Below, in pieces: positions 24,367 through 35,369 of a DNA stretch of 64,000 nucleotides (the first letter of the stretch is position 1; every line of letters starts with the position of its first letter). The position numbers and the translations under genes are program-made. This stretch comes from Avena insularis (taxonomy: Eukaryota > Streptophyta > Magnoliopsida > Poales > Poaceae). The notes beneath the pieces were generated by a model, which was not told the origin of the DNA, ran no database searches, and worked only from the letters and a program-made list of their open reading frames with translations. The stretch lies in the NCBI GenBank assembly GCA_023614405.1, contig CM042686.1, forward strand, positions 348,634,329 to 348,698,328. The letters run 5' to 3'.

Positions 24367-25635
24367 CACCGATGAGAGGGGCAGTGCGGCATGGCTCGGG
24401 CTCGTCGGTGACATTGCTACATGGCGCTATAGGAATGGCGGAGGGCATAGGTCGACGCAGTGGTCTGCAGCGATGGTCATGCGCATAGTGGCATGGTGAG
24501 CCGTGGTCTTAAACGGTCGGGAGACATCCATGCTCTGTGTGGGTACGGGGGTGTTCATCATGGCGTACGGTGATCATGGGGCGCACGGCGGCGAATGGTC
24601 GTATCTGGGAGGTCGCTGGTGACGCGGCGGGTGCGGGTATGCATGGAGAGAGCGAGGCGTGGTGTGGCTGCATGGGAGTGGCTTGGCACTCTAGCGTGCG
24701 CTCGGCATGGCGGACAGAGGAGAGTGGCATGGCTATGCTGGCTTCTCCGATGCTTATCGTTGGTCGAGGGGTGGACAAAGGGGTGCGGTGAGGTCACGTC
24801 TATCTTCTAGTGGTCGTGGTAGAGGGCAGCGCGGCGTGTGGCATCGTGTCCATGATCGACCGGCATGACACGCTCGGGTACGGGCGACCCTAGTGCAAAC
24901 GATGAAGGAGAGAGGATCCACTACACGGCTGGGTACTGGAAGTGATCGTGGGCTAGTTATGGAGTTGAATTGGGTACAAAAGGTGAGCAATTGATTGATC
25001 ACAAACAATAGATAGTTTGTAAGTTGTACTCTGTCTACTAAGTGCTCGATCAAATAGCCGCATGAGCTAAACCTTTGAATTTTCAAATGAGTTTTGGTGG
25101 GTGTGCTGGTCACATGCTTGGGTGTCTCTGGTTGATGGGATTTGTCAAGTGGTGCTGGTTTGAGTGGTTTTTGTAAAATGGTTATCTAGATACCTACACT
25201 TGATTCCATTTTGCAATATCTCTCAAATAGGGTTTGAATTTGTTTATGTATGTTTGTAAAGTTCATTTGTGTTCATTTTCACTTGGTCTAGCAAGGGGAG
25301 AAAAGAAGTAGAATTGTTTTTATTGGAAATCATTTACTTGAGATGCCCAAAGTGGGCTAGTGGTTAATGTTGGCCAAAATGACCATTTGATCATATGCTT
25401 CATATATTGATTTGCTTTTGATTTGTTTTTGTTTGGTTTTGACCTAGATGATGTGGTTTTCACCTTTAAACTACTCCTTATCATTTATAGCAATCAAACA
25501 TGGCATGGTAAGCATTCATGCATTAATAGGAAACACACATGTATTCATATGGGTTTAAGAATAAAAGTTTTTGTTAACCCTAAACTTGGGTGATTAGAAC
25601 TTGATAATCTTGTTTACTATTTTTGAGATGTTACA

Positions 25636-25663
25636 TAGATATGCATCAATTTTGGACTCGTCA
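25636..25663 (-). repeat. E3 3' LTR remnant (28 bp)
   Basis: Matches the last 28 bp of the E3 5' LTR (49232-49259) with about five differences. The rest was displaced beyond E2, and so beyond the window, when E2 inserted. Confidence 0.8.
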
Positions 25664-25676
25664 ACTTCCCCAAGCT
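25664..25676 (-). other. E3 polypurine tract
   Basis: Minus reads AGCTTGGGGAAGT against the LTR end. Upstream on minus lies GAGGACGAGCAAGAG, the same context as in E4 (43393-43408). Confidence 0.75.
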
Positions 25677-27829
25677 AGACTCTTGCTCGTCCTCGATCAA
25701 GATGGTGTATTATGGATAAGGTCATCATGTTCATGAGGCATGAATCGATAATCATAAATGAGGTAAAAATTGAAACAAAAGTATAAGACCGGATGTAGAA
25801 GATCAATGCCTTGTATCCTTATTTTACCAACAAGCAAAAAAAAGAACATATTCATACAAGGAAACACAAGTTTGGTTATGTCAATCCATAAAATATCAAT
25901 TAAAACTTTAGTGCTCCATGTCAAAAAGTGAATCTAGCTTGAAAGAAAACTTGTGATCCTCTTATTGAGCCTTAATAAGTTTTGTATCTCCTTACTTTTG
26001 TAGAGTAAGGGATTCAATGAGAATATTAATTTACTTACGGTTGGCATTCATATGCAGTCAGCACTTCATCCATTTGTAGAGCTCATCAAAGTTAGAGAGA
26101 TGACAAGAACACTATATAAGCTTCGGTAAATCAAGATAGTCAAAGTAGAGTTTCATATAAGTATAAATAACTACAAGTGTAACAATCAATCCAATTGTTC
26201 TAGTTAACTCTCAGCTTGCCAAGGAACACTGGGATGTTTTAATAGAAAAGTTGAGTAAGAGGTTTCATGTCCTAAGTAGCATAATAGTGAAGTGTCTTAT
26301 CGACACCCACATTAGTAAATCAAGGCTATCAAAACACTTCTAATCCATTCATTGTCTTTCAGGAAAATTTATAAAGTAGTAATGAGACCATGCCAAGGAC
26401 TTGTTATGTGGATCTTCATTTTTTTCCTTCCTTCAAGGATCATTGAGTGTTTCTTTTACAGTAGCTTGCACAACCTTTGAGACTACCAATACTTTTTCCC
26501 ATTACAGTGACGTTTATGCCACCCATGTCATCAACTCATAGCCAAATTAGGGGTTGTACCATAGATCGTTTGTAGGCCAGCGGAGTTGTTGGCATCCAAA
26601 GGTGTGCATGAGAAACATAGAACTTTTTAACTAGTACCACGGTTTGATCCACAAGGTTTGCTTTGGCATGTATCACAATTACCACTAGACTTCATTTCAA
26701 TCAAACAACTCCTTTCAAGAGCGTCGTCAAGTCTATCAAAACATCTATGGAATTAAGTATCTTCAAGGGTAAACTCTCAATATAATCATTCATCAAACAA
26801 GTCATAAATTTCAGATTTTTTATTGCTGTATTTGTTTGGCAATATTATTTCCAAGGCAAGACTCGGTTAGCTAAAAGAACTAGAGAAAAAGCTTCCACAA
26901 CTAATCATCATACCAACAAAAAGCTTTACTCTAACCATATTAAATTACTCCCACTAGCATGGCATCTTCACAAATCAACTAACTAGGATAAACGGTTCAA
27001 ACTTCAAAACTGGGAGACAAAGGTTTTAAGTGTAGAAATCATGGCAATGTATTTTTAGAGGATCACAATTTTCTTCTCAAGCCGGATAAAGATATCAACA
27101 GGTGCATAAAGCTCTAACACAATTGTTATGAATCCCAACAAAAGCAAGTGCATCCATTATATAAATATGAAACATAACTTACCCAAGCAAGCATTCAAAA
27201 ATAGTGGGGTACATGATTGCACACATTTTTTCATCAACCAAGAACATTGCACAATACACTACACATGAAGAAGTAACTTCCACAAGCTAGAAATTTTGTA
27301 AGAACCAAACATGAATAGATTACCAAAAATAAAAGAGAAAATGCAGTTATCAAAAGAGAATGTGAGAAATGGTTACCTCCCCAAGCTTGAATATAACAAG
27401 GGTGATACACTTTACCATCAAGGTACGAATAACCTCACTTTTGATGGACATGGACCTTTGGTTCAATGAATACTTCCTTGTTGAAGTGTTGAGTTGAAAC
27501 AAGCAAGTTGCGTGTGCAAGTATTTACACGGTTGGCACAAACCATGCACGTCATCACACAAGGTTCAAGTCCCTGCGAAAACAAACAAAGTAAAAGAAAA
27601 TGATTCGGTGTACGATGGAGTTCGTTCACCCAACCGTGAGAAGAAAATAAAAGAAACACGAAACACTATAGAGTATTATAGGCTAGGGAATTTCAAAGGT
27701 AGGTAACATAAAATAAAGTATAAAGGACCATGTAGAAGGTAACCCACTGACCTGAGATTGTCAAAATAAAAAGAATGGAGGGGTTATAACCTTTTTGTAC
27801 TTGTCCCTGCCCTTACTTCACGGTGCTGC
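25677..27829. other. E3 interior, 3' part: no supported gene
   Basis: About 2.15 kb, AT-rich, with short chance frames only. No gag, pol or other domain seen on either strand. By position it is the 3' non-coding part of E3. Confidence 0.6.
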
Positions 27830-28134
27830 TCCTTGGTACGGGTGTGTGGTACTGACGGGCTTTGCCCGTACTACACCTGGTCTTCTTCTCTCTCTCTTTC
27901 TAAGGGTTCTGTCGAAATTGGTACGACCAGGTGGTACGGGCGGGATGCGCCTATACGGGTGGTCGTTAAAACTTCATTGTCCTGTTCCTTTTTTACTTTG
28001 CCTGATAACAAGGTCAGTACGGGTGGGCGGTACAGACAGGTCCGACCGTACCAGTGCTCGTTAAGCTTGCGGTAGCTTTTCTGGAAAATTTTCTATTTCT
28101 TCCGATGTGTCACATGGGCGGTATGGGCGTGCGG
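27830..28134 (-). repeat. Degenerate GTACGG...CCGTAC tandem motif in E3
   Basis: GC-rich units with GGTACGGG...GTAC and GTGCTCGTTAA recur about every 100 bp (near 27833, 27935, 28017, 28120) and continue after CACTA-1 at 45224-45260 (CCGTAC...GCTCATTAAGCTT). The E3 LTR has a related hairpin at 48777-48824. CACTA-1 inserted in this block. Confidence 0.55.
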
Positions 28135-28154
28135 CACTACTAGGGAAAAGCCTA
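28135..28154 (+). repeat. CACTA-1 left terminal inverted repeat
   Basis: Identical over 20 bp to the reverse of 45204-45223. The next 27 bases closely match the start of CACTA-2 (54567 on), so the two belong to one family. Confidence 0.95.
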
Positions 28155-28345
28155 TAGGAGACATGCTTATAGGAGGCGCATCCCTCAAGCGCGCACCTCC
28201 ACTAAGTACATAAGGCGCATGTCTAAATGGTGCGCCACCTGTATATTATTACTTATGGCGCATGTCTAAACAGTGCGTCTCCTATATTGCATGTACGGAC
28301 CAGATTTGGCTGCCCCCACTTACTCGAGGCGCAGAAATCGATGAG
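28155..28345. repeat. CACTA-1 left subterminal repeats
   Basis: Direct and inverted copies of a GGCGCAT(G/C)-type motif and its reverse ATGCGCC. In En/Spm these regions bind the element's own protein (TnpA in maize); here this is by analogy. Confidence 0.8.
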
Positions 28346-28389
28346 CTGTTGAAAAACTAGAAAGAGTGCCCTACGCTAGGAAAGGACCA

Positions 28390-30235
28390 AAATAAGTCAG
28401 AGGCGCTGTTGAGGGTTTGGAAGGCCATGTCTGTTTTCTAGGACTTGCCATACTGGAAGCTCCTCCGCATGCCTCATAGCCTTGATCTCATGCATATCAC
28501 GAAGAACATGGGGGAGAGTCTTCTTGCCACCATCCTTAACACCGACAAGACCAAAGATGGGCCAAAGCAAGGAACAACTTGAAGCATATGGGCATCAAGA
28601 AGGACCTTCAACCACCTAGTGATGATGAAGCTGATGATTAGTCGGAGGAGGAGGAGACGGAAACGCAAAATAGTCCTTGTCGCATGGTCAAAAAGGTCAA
28701 GAAGGCCGAATTTAAGATCAAGGACGCGTGCTTCACTCTAAGCAAGGCGGAGGCCACACAGTTTATGAAGTGCCTCCTCGGAGTCAAATTTCCTAACGGC
28801 TATGCGGGGAACATAAGTAGATGGCTAGATGAGGGGAAGCAGCGCTTTAGCGGGATGAAGTCTCATGATGTTGCCATGTAGATGACACAGGTACTTCCGG
28901 TTGCGATCCGAGGGATAATTGACAAGCACGTCCATGAAACGTTGTTTGGCCTCTGCAACTTTTTCGATGTTATCTCACGGAAGTCGATAGGCATTAAGCA
29001 GCTCACGAGGCTACAGGAGGAGATCATGGTGATAATATGCGATATCGAGATGTACTTCGCTCCCGCATTCTTTGATGTCATGCTTCATCTGCTGCTCCAT
29101 GTCGTGGAGGATATCGTCCAACTCGGGCCTCCGTTTCTGCGAAGCATGGTGCTGTTTGAAAGTATGAATGGACACATCAAGGGATACATTCGTAACAGGT
29201 CCCGTCCGTATGGAAGCATAGGAAAAAGCTACCTGGCCGAAGAGAGCATCTCTATCTGCATGAACTTTCTACAAACTGAGACCCCTATCGGTCTGCCATT
29301 CAACAAGCACCTTGGGAGGCTCGCTGGATGCGGTCACCATGAAGGTCAGCATGCAAAGCATGTCGACTTCGAGGAGCGAACCAAGGACTTTGAAAGAGAA
29401 AACCTGGTCGCGCTACAACACCTACAAGTGGTCGATCCATATATACATGAGCACAAATAATTTATCAAGAAGAAGTATGCTGACCGTAGCCTGCTGAGGA
29501 CGGAGGAAGATGTAATCAAAGATCACAACTCCGGTGTCACGTAGTGGTTTAGGAAGAAGGTTCTCGATAGGCCACCGCAGGTCGAGTCTTCAGACGATGA
29601 TAAACTCATATTCTTGTTGTCGCAGGGCCTAGGGCACAACCTATCAGGCATACGATATCAATATATACACGTTCTACACCAAGGAGAAGGATAATAACTG
29701 CGATTACCAGAACTCAGGGGTAACGGGAATATTCTACACCGACGATATCCCGAAAAGATACTATAGAAGGATCGAGGAAATATGGGAGCTCGACTACGTT
29801 AAAAAGAAGGTGCCAATGTTCCATGTCAGGTGGGCCAAGAGCGTCAAAAAAGAAGACCAGTATTTCACCAACATGGTTATACCTCCAAAGTCAAAGACCA
29901 CAGGCGCGAACGTACCCGCTAGAAATGAGCCATGGGTTTTGGCAAGTAAAGTCGACCAATGCTTCTACATTACCGACCCGTCAAAGCCTAGTCGGGTTGT
30001 CGTCAGGAGAGGCAATAGGAACATCATCGGAATGGACAGAGTCGCCAACGATCAAGACTTTGACCAGTACGGCGACCCGAAGATAGAAGATGGATATAGC
30101 GACCAAGCACCATACACCACAAGCCTACCTAAAAAAGGACTCCCACTCAAAAGAAAAAGTGAAGACGATCTAGACCTAACCTATTCAACCGCGAGAAAGA
30201 AGGGCAAGAAGATAATTGTCAATAAGAAACGCTAA
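28390..30235 (+). pseudogene. CACTA-1 TNP2-type transposase, C-terminal part only, broken
   Basis: TNP2/TnpD is the catalytic transposase of CACTA elements. What remains begins at a motif known from the end of the TNP2 catalytic region (DLPYWKLLRMPHSLDLMHI, about 28442-28498), followed by KTKDG. A DUF4218-like segment comes next (28882-29460, with MVLFESMNGHIKGYIRNRSR at about 29146-29205), then a DUF4216-like segment (about 29750-30060, FHVRWAKS and WVLASKVDQCFY). Stops include 28439-28441 and 28879-28881, and several frame changes are needed. Only about 240 bp separate it from the left end, so most of the Transposase_21 catalytic part is missing. Confidence 0.85.
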
Positions 30236-30474
30236 TAACTAACTCCGATGAAGAAGGGCATTATTATATATGTATCAACACATTCTTATTAGTTATCTCT
30301 TTTGTATGCTAATTGCTGGATGGAATATTATGTATCGATACAATTATATATAATTTATATGGTAATTTGATATTTAAAGTACTAAAATATATTTTGTATT
30401 TAATATTAATGTTGGTAAATTATTTAACAATTAAAAAATCTTTTTTAAAAACTAAACAAATTGTGGACACCACA

Positions 30475-30537
30475 GGATTCGAACCTAGGTGGCTAGAGTT
30501 TGGAGGGATTTGGACTAGGTGGCTAGTCACTAGGCTA
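30475..30537 (-). other. tRNA-like module 1 (A box and B box)
   Basis: On minus, TAGCCTAGTGAC (30537-30526) resembles a tRNA A box, and GGTTCGAATCC (30485-30475) is a perfect B box, 40 bases apart. Bases around the B box can form a T-arm-like stem (about four of five pairs). No full cloverleaf is claimed; it could be a SINE or tRNA relic. Confidence 0.4.
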
Positions 30538-30559
30538 ATAAGTGTTTACTTTTAGCATT

Positions 30560-30587
30560 TGTGCGGCGCTTCTTTTTCAGTGTAGTG
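30560..30587 (-). repeat. Internal CACTA-end-like sequence
   Basis: On minus this begins CACTACACTGAAAAAGAAGC, resembling a CACTA terminus but not identical to those of CACTA-1. Repeats of the subterminal type begin beside it (30590 on). It may be an old internal end left by a composite or nested element. Confidence 0.4.
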
Positions 30588-30720
30588 GAAAACATTATAG
30601 GACCCGCATCTTACATAAATGCACCTCACATAACACTATATTGGAGGCGCATGTTTCTGAAATGCGACTCGCATAATGCGACTCCTAGCTCGATTCAGAC
30701 AGACAGACATTCAGTTTTTT
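30588..30720. repeat. Internal subterminal-type repeats, block 1
   Basis: Copies of the GGCGCAT / ATGCGACTC motif in both directions, as at the element ends, but about 2.5 kb inside CACTA-1, between its two genes. Confidence 0.6.
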
Positions 30721-30846
30721 TTTAGTTAGTCAATTTTTTGGATATTTAAAATATTTACCATATTTTTAATAGTTCATATTAATTTTATAATACTTTTAGT
30801 AGTTCATATGTATTTACATTTTAGTTCCAAAAAAGGGCGGCTCCCA

Positions 30847-30902
30847 GGAATCAAACTTGGGATGCCTGGAAAGAAAGGGCGGAGTGTGTAGCCACTTTGC
30901 TA
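30847..30902 (-). other. tRNA-like module 2 (A box and B box)
   Basis: On minus, TAGCAAAGTGG (30902-30892) fits the A-box consensus, and AGTTTGATTCC (30857-30847) is a B box with two differences. They lie 34 bases apart, the normal tRNA spacing. A T-arm-like stem (CCAAG/CCTGG, four of five pairs) surrounds it. Same orientation as module 1. Confidence 0.45.
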
Positions 30903-30960
30903 CGAAGTGTTTTATGAAACAACAGGCACTCTATTCCTTTTGAATATAGGTGCAAGGCTA

Positions 30961-31045
30961 TAGGAGGCGCATCCTGGCAATATGTGACTCACATAAGTTA
31001 TTATACGAGTCGCATATTGCCAGGATGTGTCTCGCATAGTCTCTA
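30961..31045. repeat. Internal subterminal-type repeats, block 2, with 25-bp inverted repeat
   Basis: Arms 30966-30990 and 31007-31031 match in 22 of 25 positions as an inverted repeat with a 16-base loop, built from the GGCGCAT/GAGTCGCAT motif. Confidence 0.6.
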
Positions 31046-31192
31046 GCTAAGATATATGTCAATCATGTTCAGTTGTGAGACAGTTTGTTCGTCAGACGGT
31101 TCGTTTGTTCCCCTCCTTATTCATTTCCCTCTGATGCCGCCATCGATCCCCCTTTGCTGCCACCATCGAGTCCACGCCGTCGAGTCCACATC

Positions 31193-32571
31193 GTGAGTTG
31201 CCTCCCCCCTTTCCCTTTTCCCTCCCCCTCCCCCTCCCGCTTTGACGACCTCGCATTGCCGTCTGTAGGAGCCAGGCGCCACTACCGCAGGAGCCAGGAG
31301 CTAGGAGCGCCACCGTCCCCCTTCCCCTCCCCTTTGACGGCATGGTTCCAACGAAATTGTTTCCTCCAAGATGTAGATTCTCTAGGTTATTTAGGGCCCC
31401 AATCTAGTTGGCGCACCTATGAAGCATTCCCACTTAATCTGGGATGTGGCCTTCAAGCTTGTTAGTGTGCAAGAAAAGATATTGGAAGTCAGGGACCATA
31501 TCACCAATGTCGGATGGTAGTGTGCCAGTTAAGATATTCGTACTCAAGATTAGTCCTTGAAGAGAGGATATATTAAACTTTGTGAGCTAATCTTTGTAGA
31601 TTATGGTCTTAATTGGACATGTGTTTGACTGAACTTGAACAATAGCACCAATAGCATAGTACCAGTTAGAGAAGAAGTTGACAAAAGTTTGAGATATTCA
31701 TTATCTTTACTCAGTGATACTAAAAGAATTAATCTTCTGTTTCAATCTGGCATGGTTAAAATTCCAAATACTATAGTTATTATGAGTGTAAGCATGTTAT
31801 CTCAATATGGCATGGTTAAAATAACGGTTGCCTATCCACAAGACACTACATAGAAAGTACACTTGCAGTTCAGTCAATCCATACACTTGCAGCAATAGTT
31901 CTTGCAATCCATACACTTGCGGTTCTCTATGTAGAGAACATTTGATCAAAAAAGGGTTGTGTTTTCTATCATTGCTGCTGCCTAAAATTTATAAAAAATA
32001 TATCGTACATGTAAAAATAAAAATGTGACAGTCCTAATGATATAAGAGGCTATATCTAGAGGAATACTCACAATTTTGGGCATAAAGGCCACAAGATTCC
32101 TCTCCATTACAATATTGATAGCATCATGTATGCCTGAAGCAATCATTGGGAGTATGTGGAGGAATACTCCCAGTTAGAACAGTTTTTGTAGTTGGAATCA
32201 TTGCAGTATCTGCCTAAATTTGACAGCTTGTACTGCATGAATTTGATAGCTACAAATCTATAATTTGATAGCTTGTACTGCTTGTACCACTCCTAGAAAT
32301 TCTATAATGAAGTGTACTAATGACAACTTGTATTGCTTGTACTAACGAATTGCAGGTAGTGGCTCTTATTCTCTATGATGTACATCTGGTACTAATGAAC
32401 TGCTTGTACTAATGAACTACTTGTACTACTTCAACACCTGCTATTTATTTTATGCATATATTGTGTATGCTGTCCAGCTTTTGCTAGAGTATTTAGGCCT
32501 ATGTAGGCCTTTTATTGTGGACAAGTTGATGGTTGTATGTTTTTGCCTATTTAGGCCATTTTTTTGTGCAG
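31193..32571 (+). other. First intron of the CACTA-1 second gene (1379 bp)
   Basis: The donor GTGAGT and acceptor TTTGTGCAG flank sequence absent from CACTA-2, where the same exons are parted by only 169 bp (63133-63301). The inside is AT-rich, with a short tandem motif CCATACACTTGC at 31880-31920. No coding content is supported. Confidence 0.55.
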
Positions 32572-35369
32572 GTTTTTTTATTTTTGAGATGCCAATGTTT
32601 CGCCGGAATGTTGATTCATTTCCGTTCCGACGAATTTCCGCCCAATTTTTTTTGAATTTTGGTGTTTATTATTTCCATTTCTTTTCGTGTTTATACATGT
32701 CGGGTGGTGGATAGCACGACGCCGAGGCGGGCACTTCTAGAAAGAAGGCCTATTGGGAGCATTTGGATGATATGGACATACAAGCGGACCCAGAATTCGT
32801 GACGCAAGAGGAGGAGACGGAGGACGAGGATACATCATCCGGTGAGGAGATGGGGGGTGATGCCGGTGGCAAGGACGCCACTACCACTAATGGTGGTGGC
32901 GATGGTGGAGCCACATACGGTAGCCGCCAACCGAAGAAGCCCCGGAAGGAATGGACCCTAATCACGGTTGGCCTCAAAAGGTCCATCTTCACAAGCGTGA
33001 GTGATAAAGAGGTGCCTTTGGAGCCGGAGGAATTTGTCGCGTCGTACTCACTGTAGCTCTCTGCAATCCTCCGGAACACCGTCATGATCAACACCGAGAA
33101 CCTGAAGGGCTGGGCGTTACCGCCATCAGCTCTTGAGGATGCTACACGCAAGATATGCTTACCCGGGTGATGAGGAGAACAAATACAACAATGACGACGC
33201 CAAAGGGAATCCGGTAAACAAGCATGCCCTCAAGACAATGACCAAGGCCTTGTCGAATTGGAAGGTGCGGGTGAAGAGGCTCATTTACAAGAAAAATATA
33301 AGTTACGAGGAGCTCGTCAAGAAGGAGCCTCTGGTCAAGGAAGAAGACTTCAAGGTGGTCAAGGCCAGATGTGAATCCGCCGCGGGAAAGGCCAAGAGTA
33401 TGTACTTCAAGGAGTTGTACGAGATGAACATTGGTACCCACAATCTCGGCTCCGGTGGTTATAGAGATGCGATTCGCAAATGGGAGAAGGAGGACGCCGT
33501 AGCTCGTGACAAGGGGGAGACACCTCCCTTTTCCAATACCGCCGAACCGTAGGCAAAGTACTTTGTCAGGGCCCGGTTTCGCAAGACGAAAGGGAGTTCT
33601 GAATATTCCTCGGAACCCTGCAGCCCCTTTGCTCTGAAGGTGACAAACTTCATCAATAAATATGTAAGTAATTTGCATGCAAGTCGATTAATTGCATTCA
33701 CAATTAATCAATGAAGTCCAATTTCTCAAATGCTTCACGTTCCCTTATGCGCAGGACAAGGAATGTAGGAGCTCCTCATACCAAGGGTCGGTGCCGGTCG
33801 CAGCGTGGGACACCACTCTTAACAGGGCGCTGAACTGGGTCAAGAATGTCGAACCCCAGGCGCCTCTGTCATCGGCTGGCCATGTGCGCGGCTTTGGAGG
33901 TATTACACGGTCCGAATACTATGGCACCTCGTCGCGGAAGGGCAGGAAGCAGGCCAAGAGCACCAAGGTAAAACACCTAAGGGAACAAGTGGGGAAGTTT
34001 CTGCAGCTGCTCCAAGATACAGTGAAGGAGGCTATGAAGGTAGTCTAGACACAAGTCCAGTCACAAGTCCAGACACAAGTGACCGAGAAGCTCAACACCA
34101 TCCTTCCCGCCTACTTCGAATAGTACGCCAAATGGAAAAAGAGTGGTAAACAGGGGCCACGCCCGGTTCCCAACATCACCAGCGCCCAATCGGACAACAC
34201 GGCGCCGAAGGTGTTGGTGACTCCTCTAGCGGGGCCCGGACTGCACCTTGGTAGCAAGCAGCCACTCCACCACTTGCACACTCGACATCGGCGGTGGTGC
34301 CTCGACATTGGCCAAGATCGACGCCATCAAGGTAACTAATTAAAGCGAGAGTTTTGGGTGGCTCAACATATGACTTTATCTCCCTTCTCTCCCCATTTTA
34401 CTAATGACCGGCCTATACATGTCTTTCACAGGAAGACACTCCTTGCACTCTAATGCACTGGGTGAATGTCGAGTTGATGGATGTTGCCAAGGGTTCATCA
34501 TTCAACCGGCAAACCGCATCTTCCACATCAAACCAATGGCACCCGACATGCTTAGGGTCAAATAGAACATGGTGCTTCCGGGCTACAAGGTCTTGGAACC
34601 GCCCTCTCAATCTCATGGATGTATAGTGACGAGCCGACAGTCCTCAGTACCGGCTTCGGCTACATGTTCCTATGGCCAAAGAGCCAGATCCGTATGGGGA
34701 CGGAGGGCCAGGGCACCACCCCAGAGGCAGCACAGCCAACAAATCATGAAGACATCGATATGGCACATCATGAAGACATCGAGATGGCACAAAATCCCAC
34801 CAACGATGATGAAATTGATGAAAACTTTGGCGACCAGTTCTTGAACACAAGGTTTGGTGATGATGACCATGAGCAACAGGGAGGCCAACTATTCACGCAG
34901 ACAGTTGTCGAGCCCCAACCAGGACTTGGACCCTCGGCAGCGAAACCCAATTGCCAAGTGCGTCTCTTCCAATCTAGTCAAGAGATGCCGCCACCCGTCG
35001 CCTTCACCGAGCCTCAGATGCCAGCTCGTCCTGTGATCAGTCCCATCACCCTCCATAGGGCGATCGAGGAGGTAGCGGCGGCCGATGACACCGTAAAGGG
35101 CAAGAACGGTCATAGAAGGAAGCCTAAGGGTGCAAGCCATAATCCAAAGCCTGCTATCTGGGCTCAGGACAGCCTTGCAGAAAATCCTAGGAAGCGGGTT
35201 TTCGAGGCAGGTACACCAATGCTCAGTGAATCGATGCTCGTGGTCACAGCCTCGCATATGCATAGTATTCATCATGGCTGTCTATATGTTGAGACGTTCC
35301 ACATTCGAGAGGGTGACCAGTCGTACCTGGTTTACAAGGCTAAGGTGCCAAATGTGACGGGCTCCGTCA

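Larger units (their letters stand above)
12706..25635 (-). mobile_element. E2: Tekay/Del-type chromovirus, 3' LTR cut by E1
   Basis: Reads right to left: 5' LTR 21724-25635, primer site, pre-gag ORF, gag, pol with chromodomain, polypurine tract, then 3' LTR 12706-15934. The 3' LTR stops where E1 begins; about 680 bp of it (the counterpart of 21724-22401) must lie left of E1, outside the window. Gene order is as in E1, and the proteins are similar but clearly a different subfamily. E2 itself sits 28 bp from the end of the E3 3' LTR; TAGAT at 25636-25640 is the likely target duplication. Confidence 0.92.
21724..25635 (-). repeat. E2 5' LTR (complete, 3912 bp)
   Basis: On plus it starts TGTCAACTCCC and ends GATGTTACA. 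It is matched by 12706-15934. Short stretches also resemble the E1 LTR (for example around 22290-22510 versus 2200-2420), so the two families are related. Confidence 0.93.

Noticed and set aside
28882..29460. Cellular gene of 192 codons
   Set aside because: The sequence is the DUF4218-like part of a TNP2 transposase, within CACTA-1.
30475..30537. A functional tRNA gene
   Set aside because: A and B boxes are present but no convincing acceptor or anticodon stem could be drawn; listed only as a tRNA-like module.
31085..31465. 126-aa frame and its 83-aa opposite-strand partner
   Set aside because: Low-complexity leader and intron sequence of the CACTA-1 second gene; crosses a supported splice donor.
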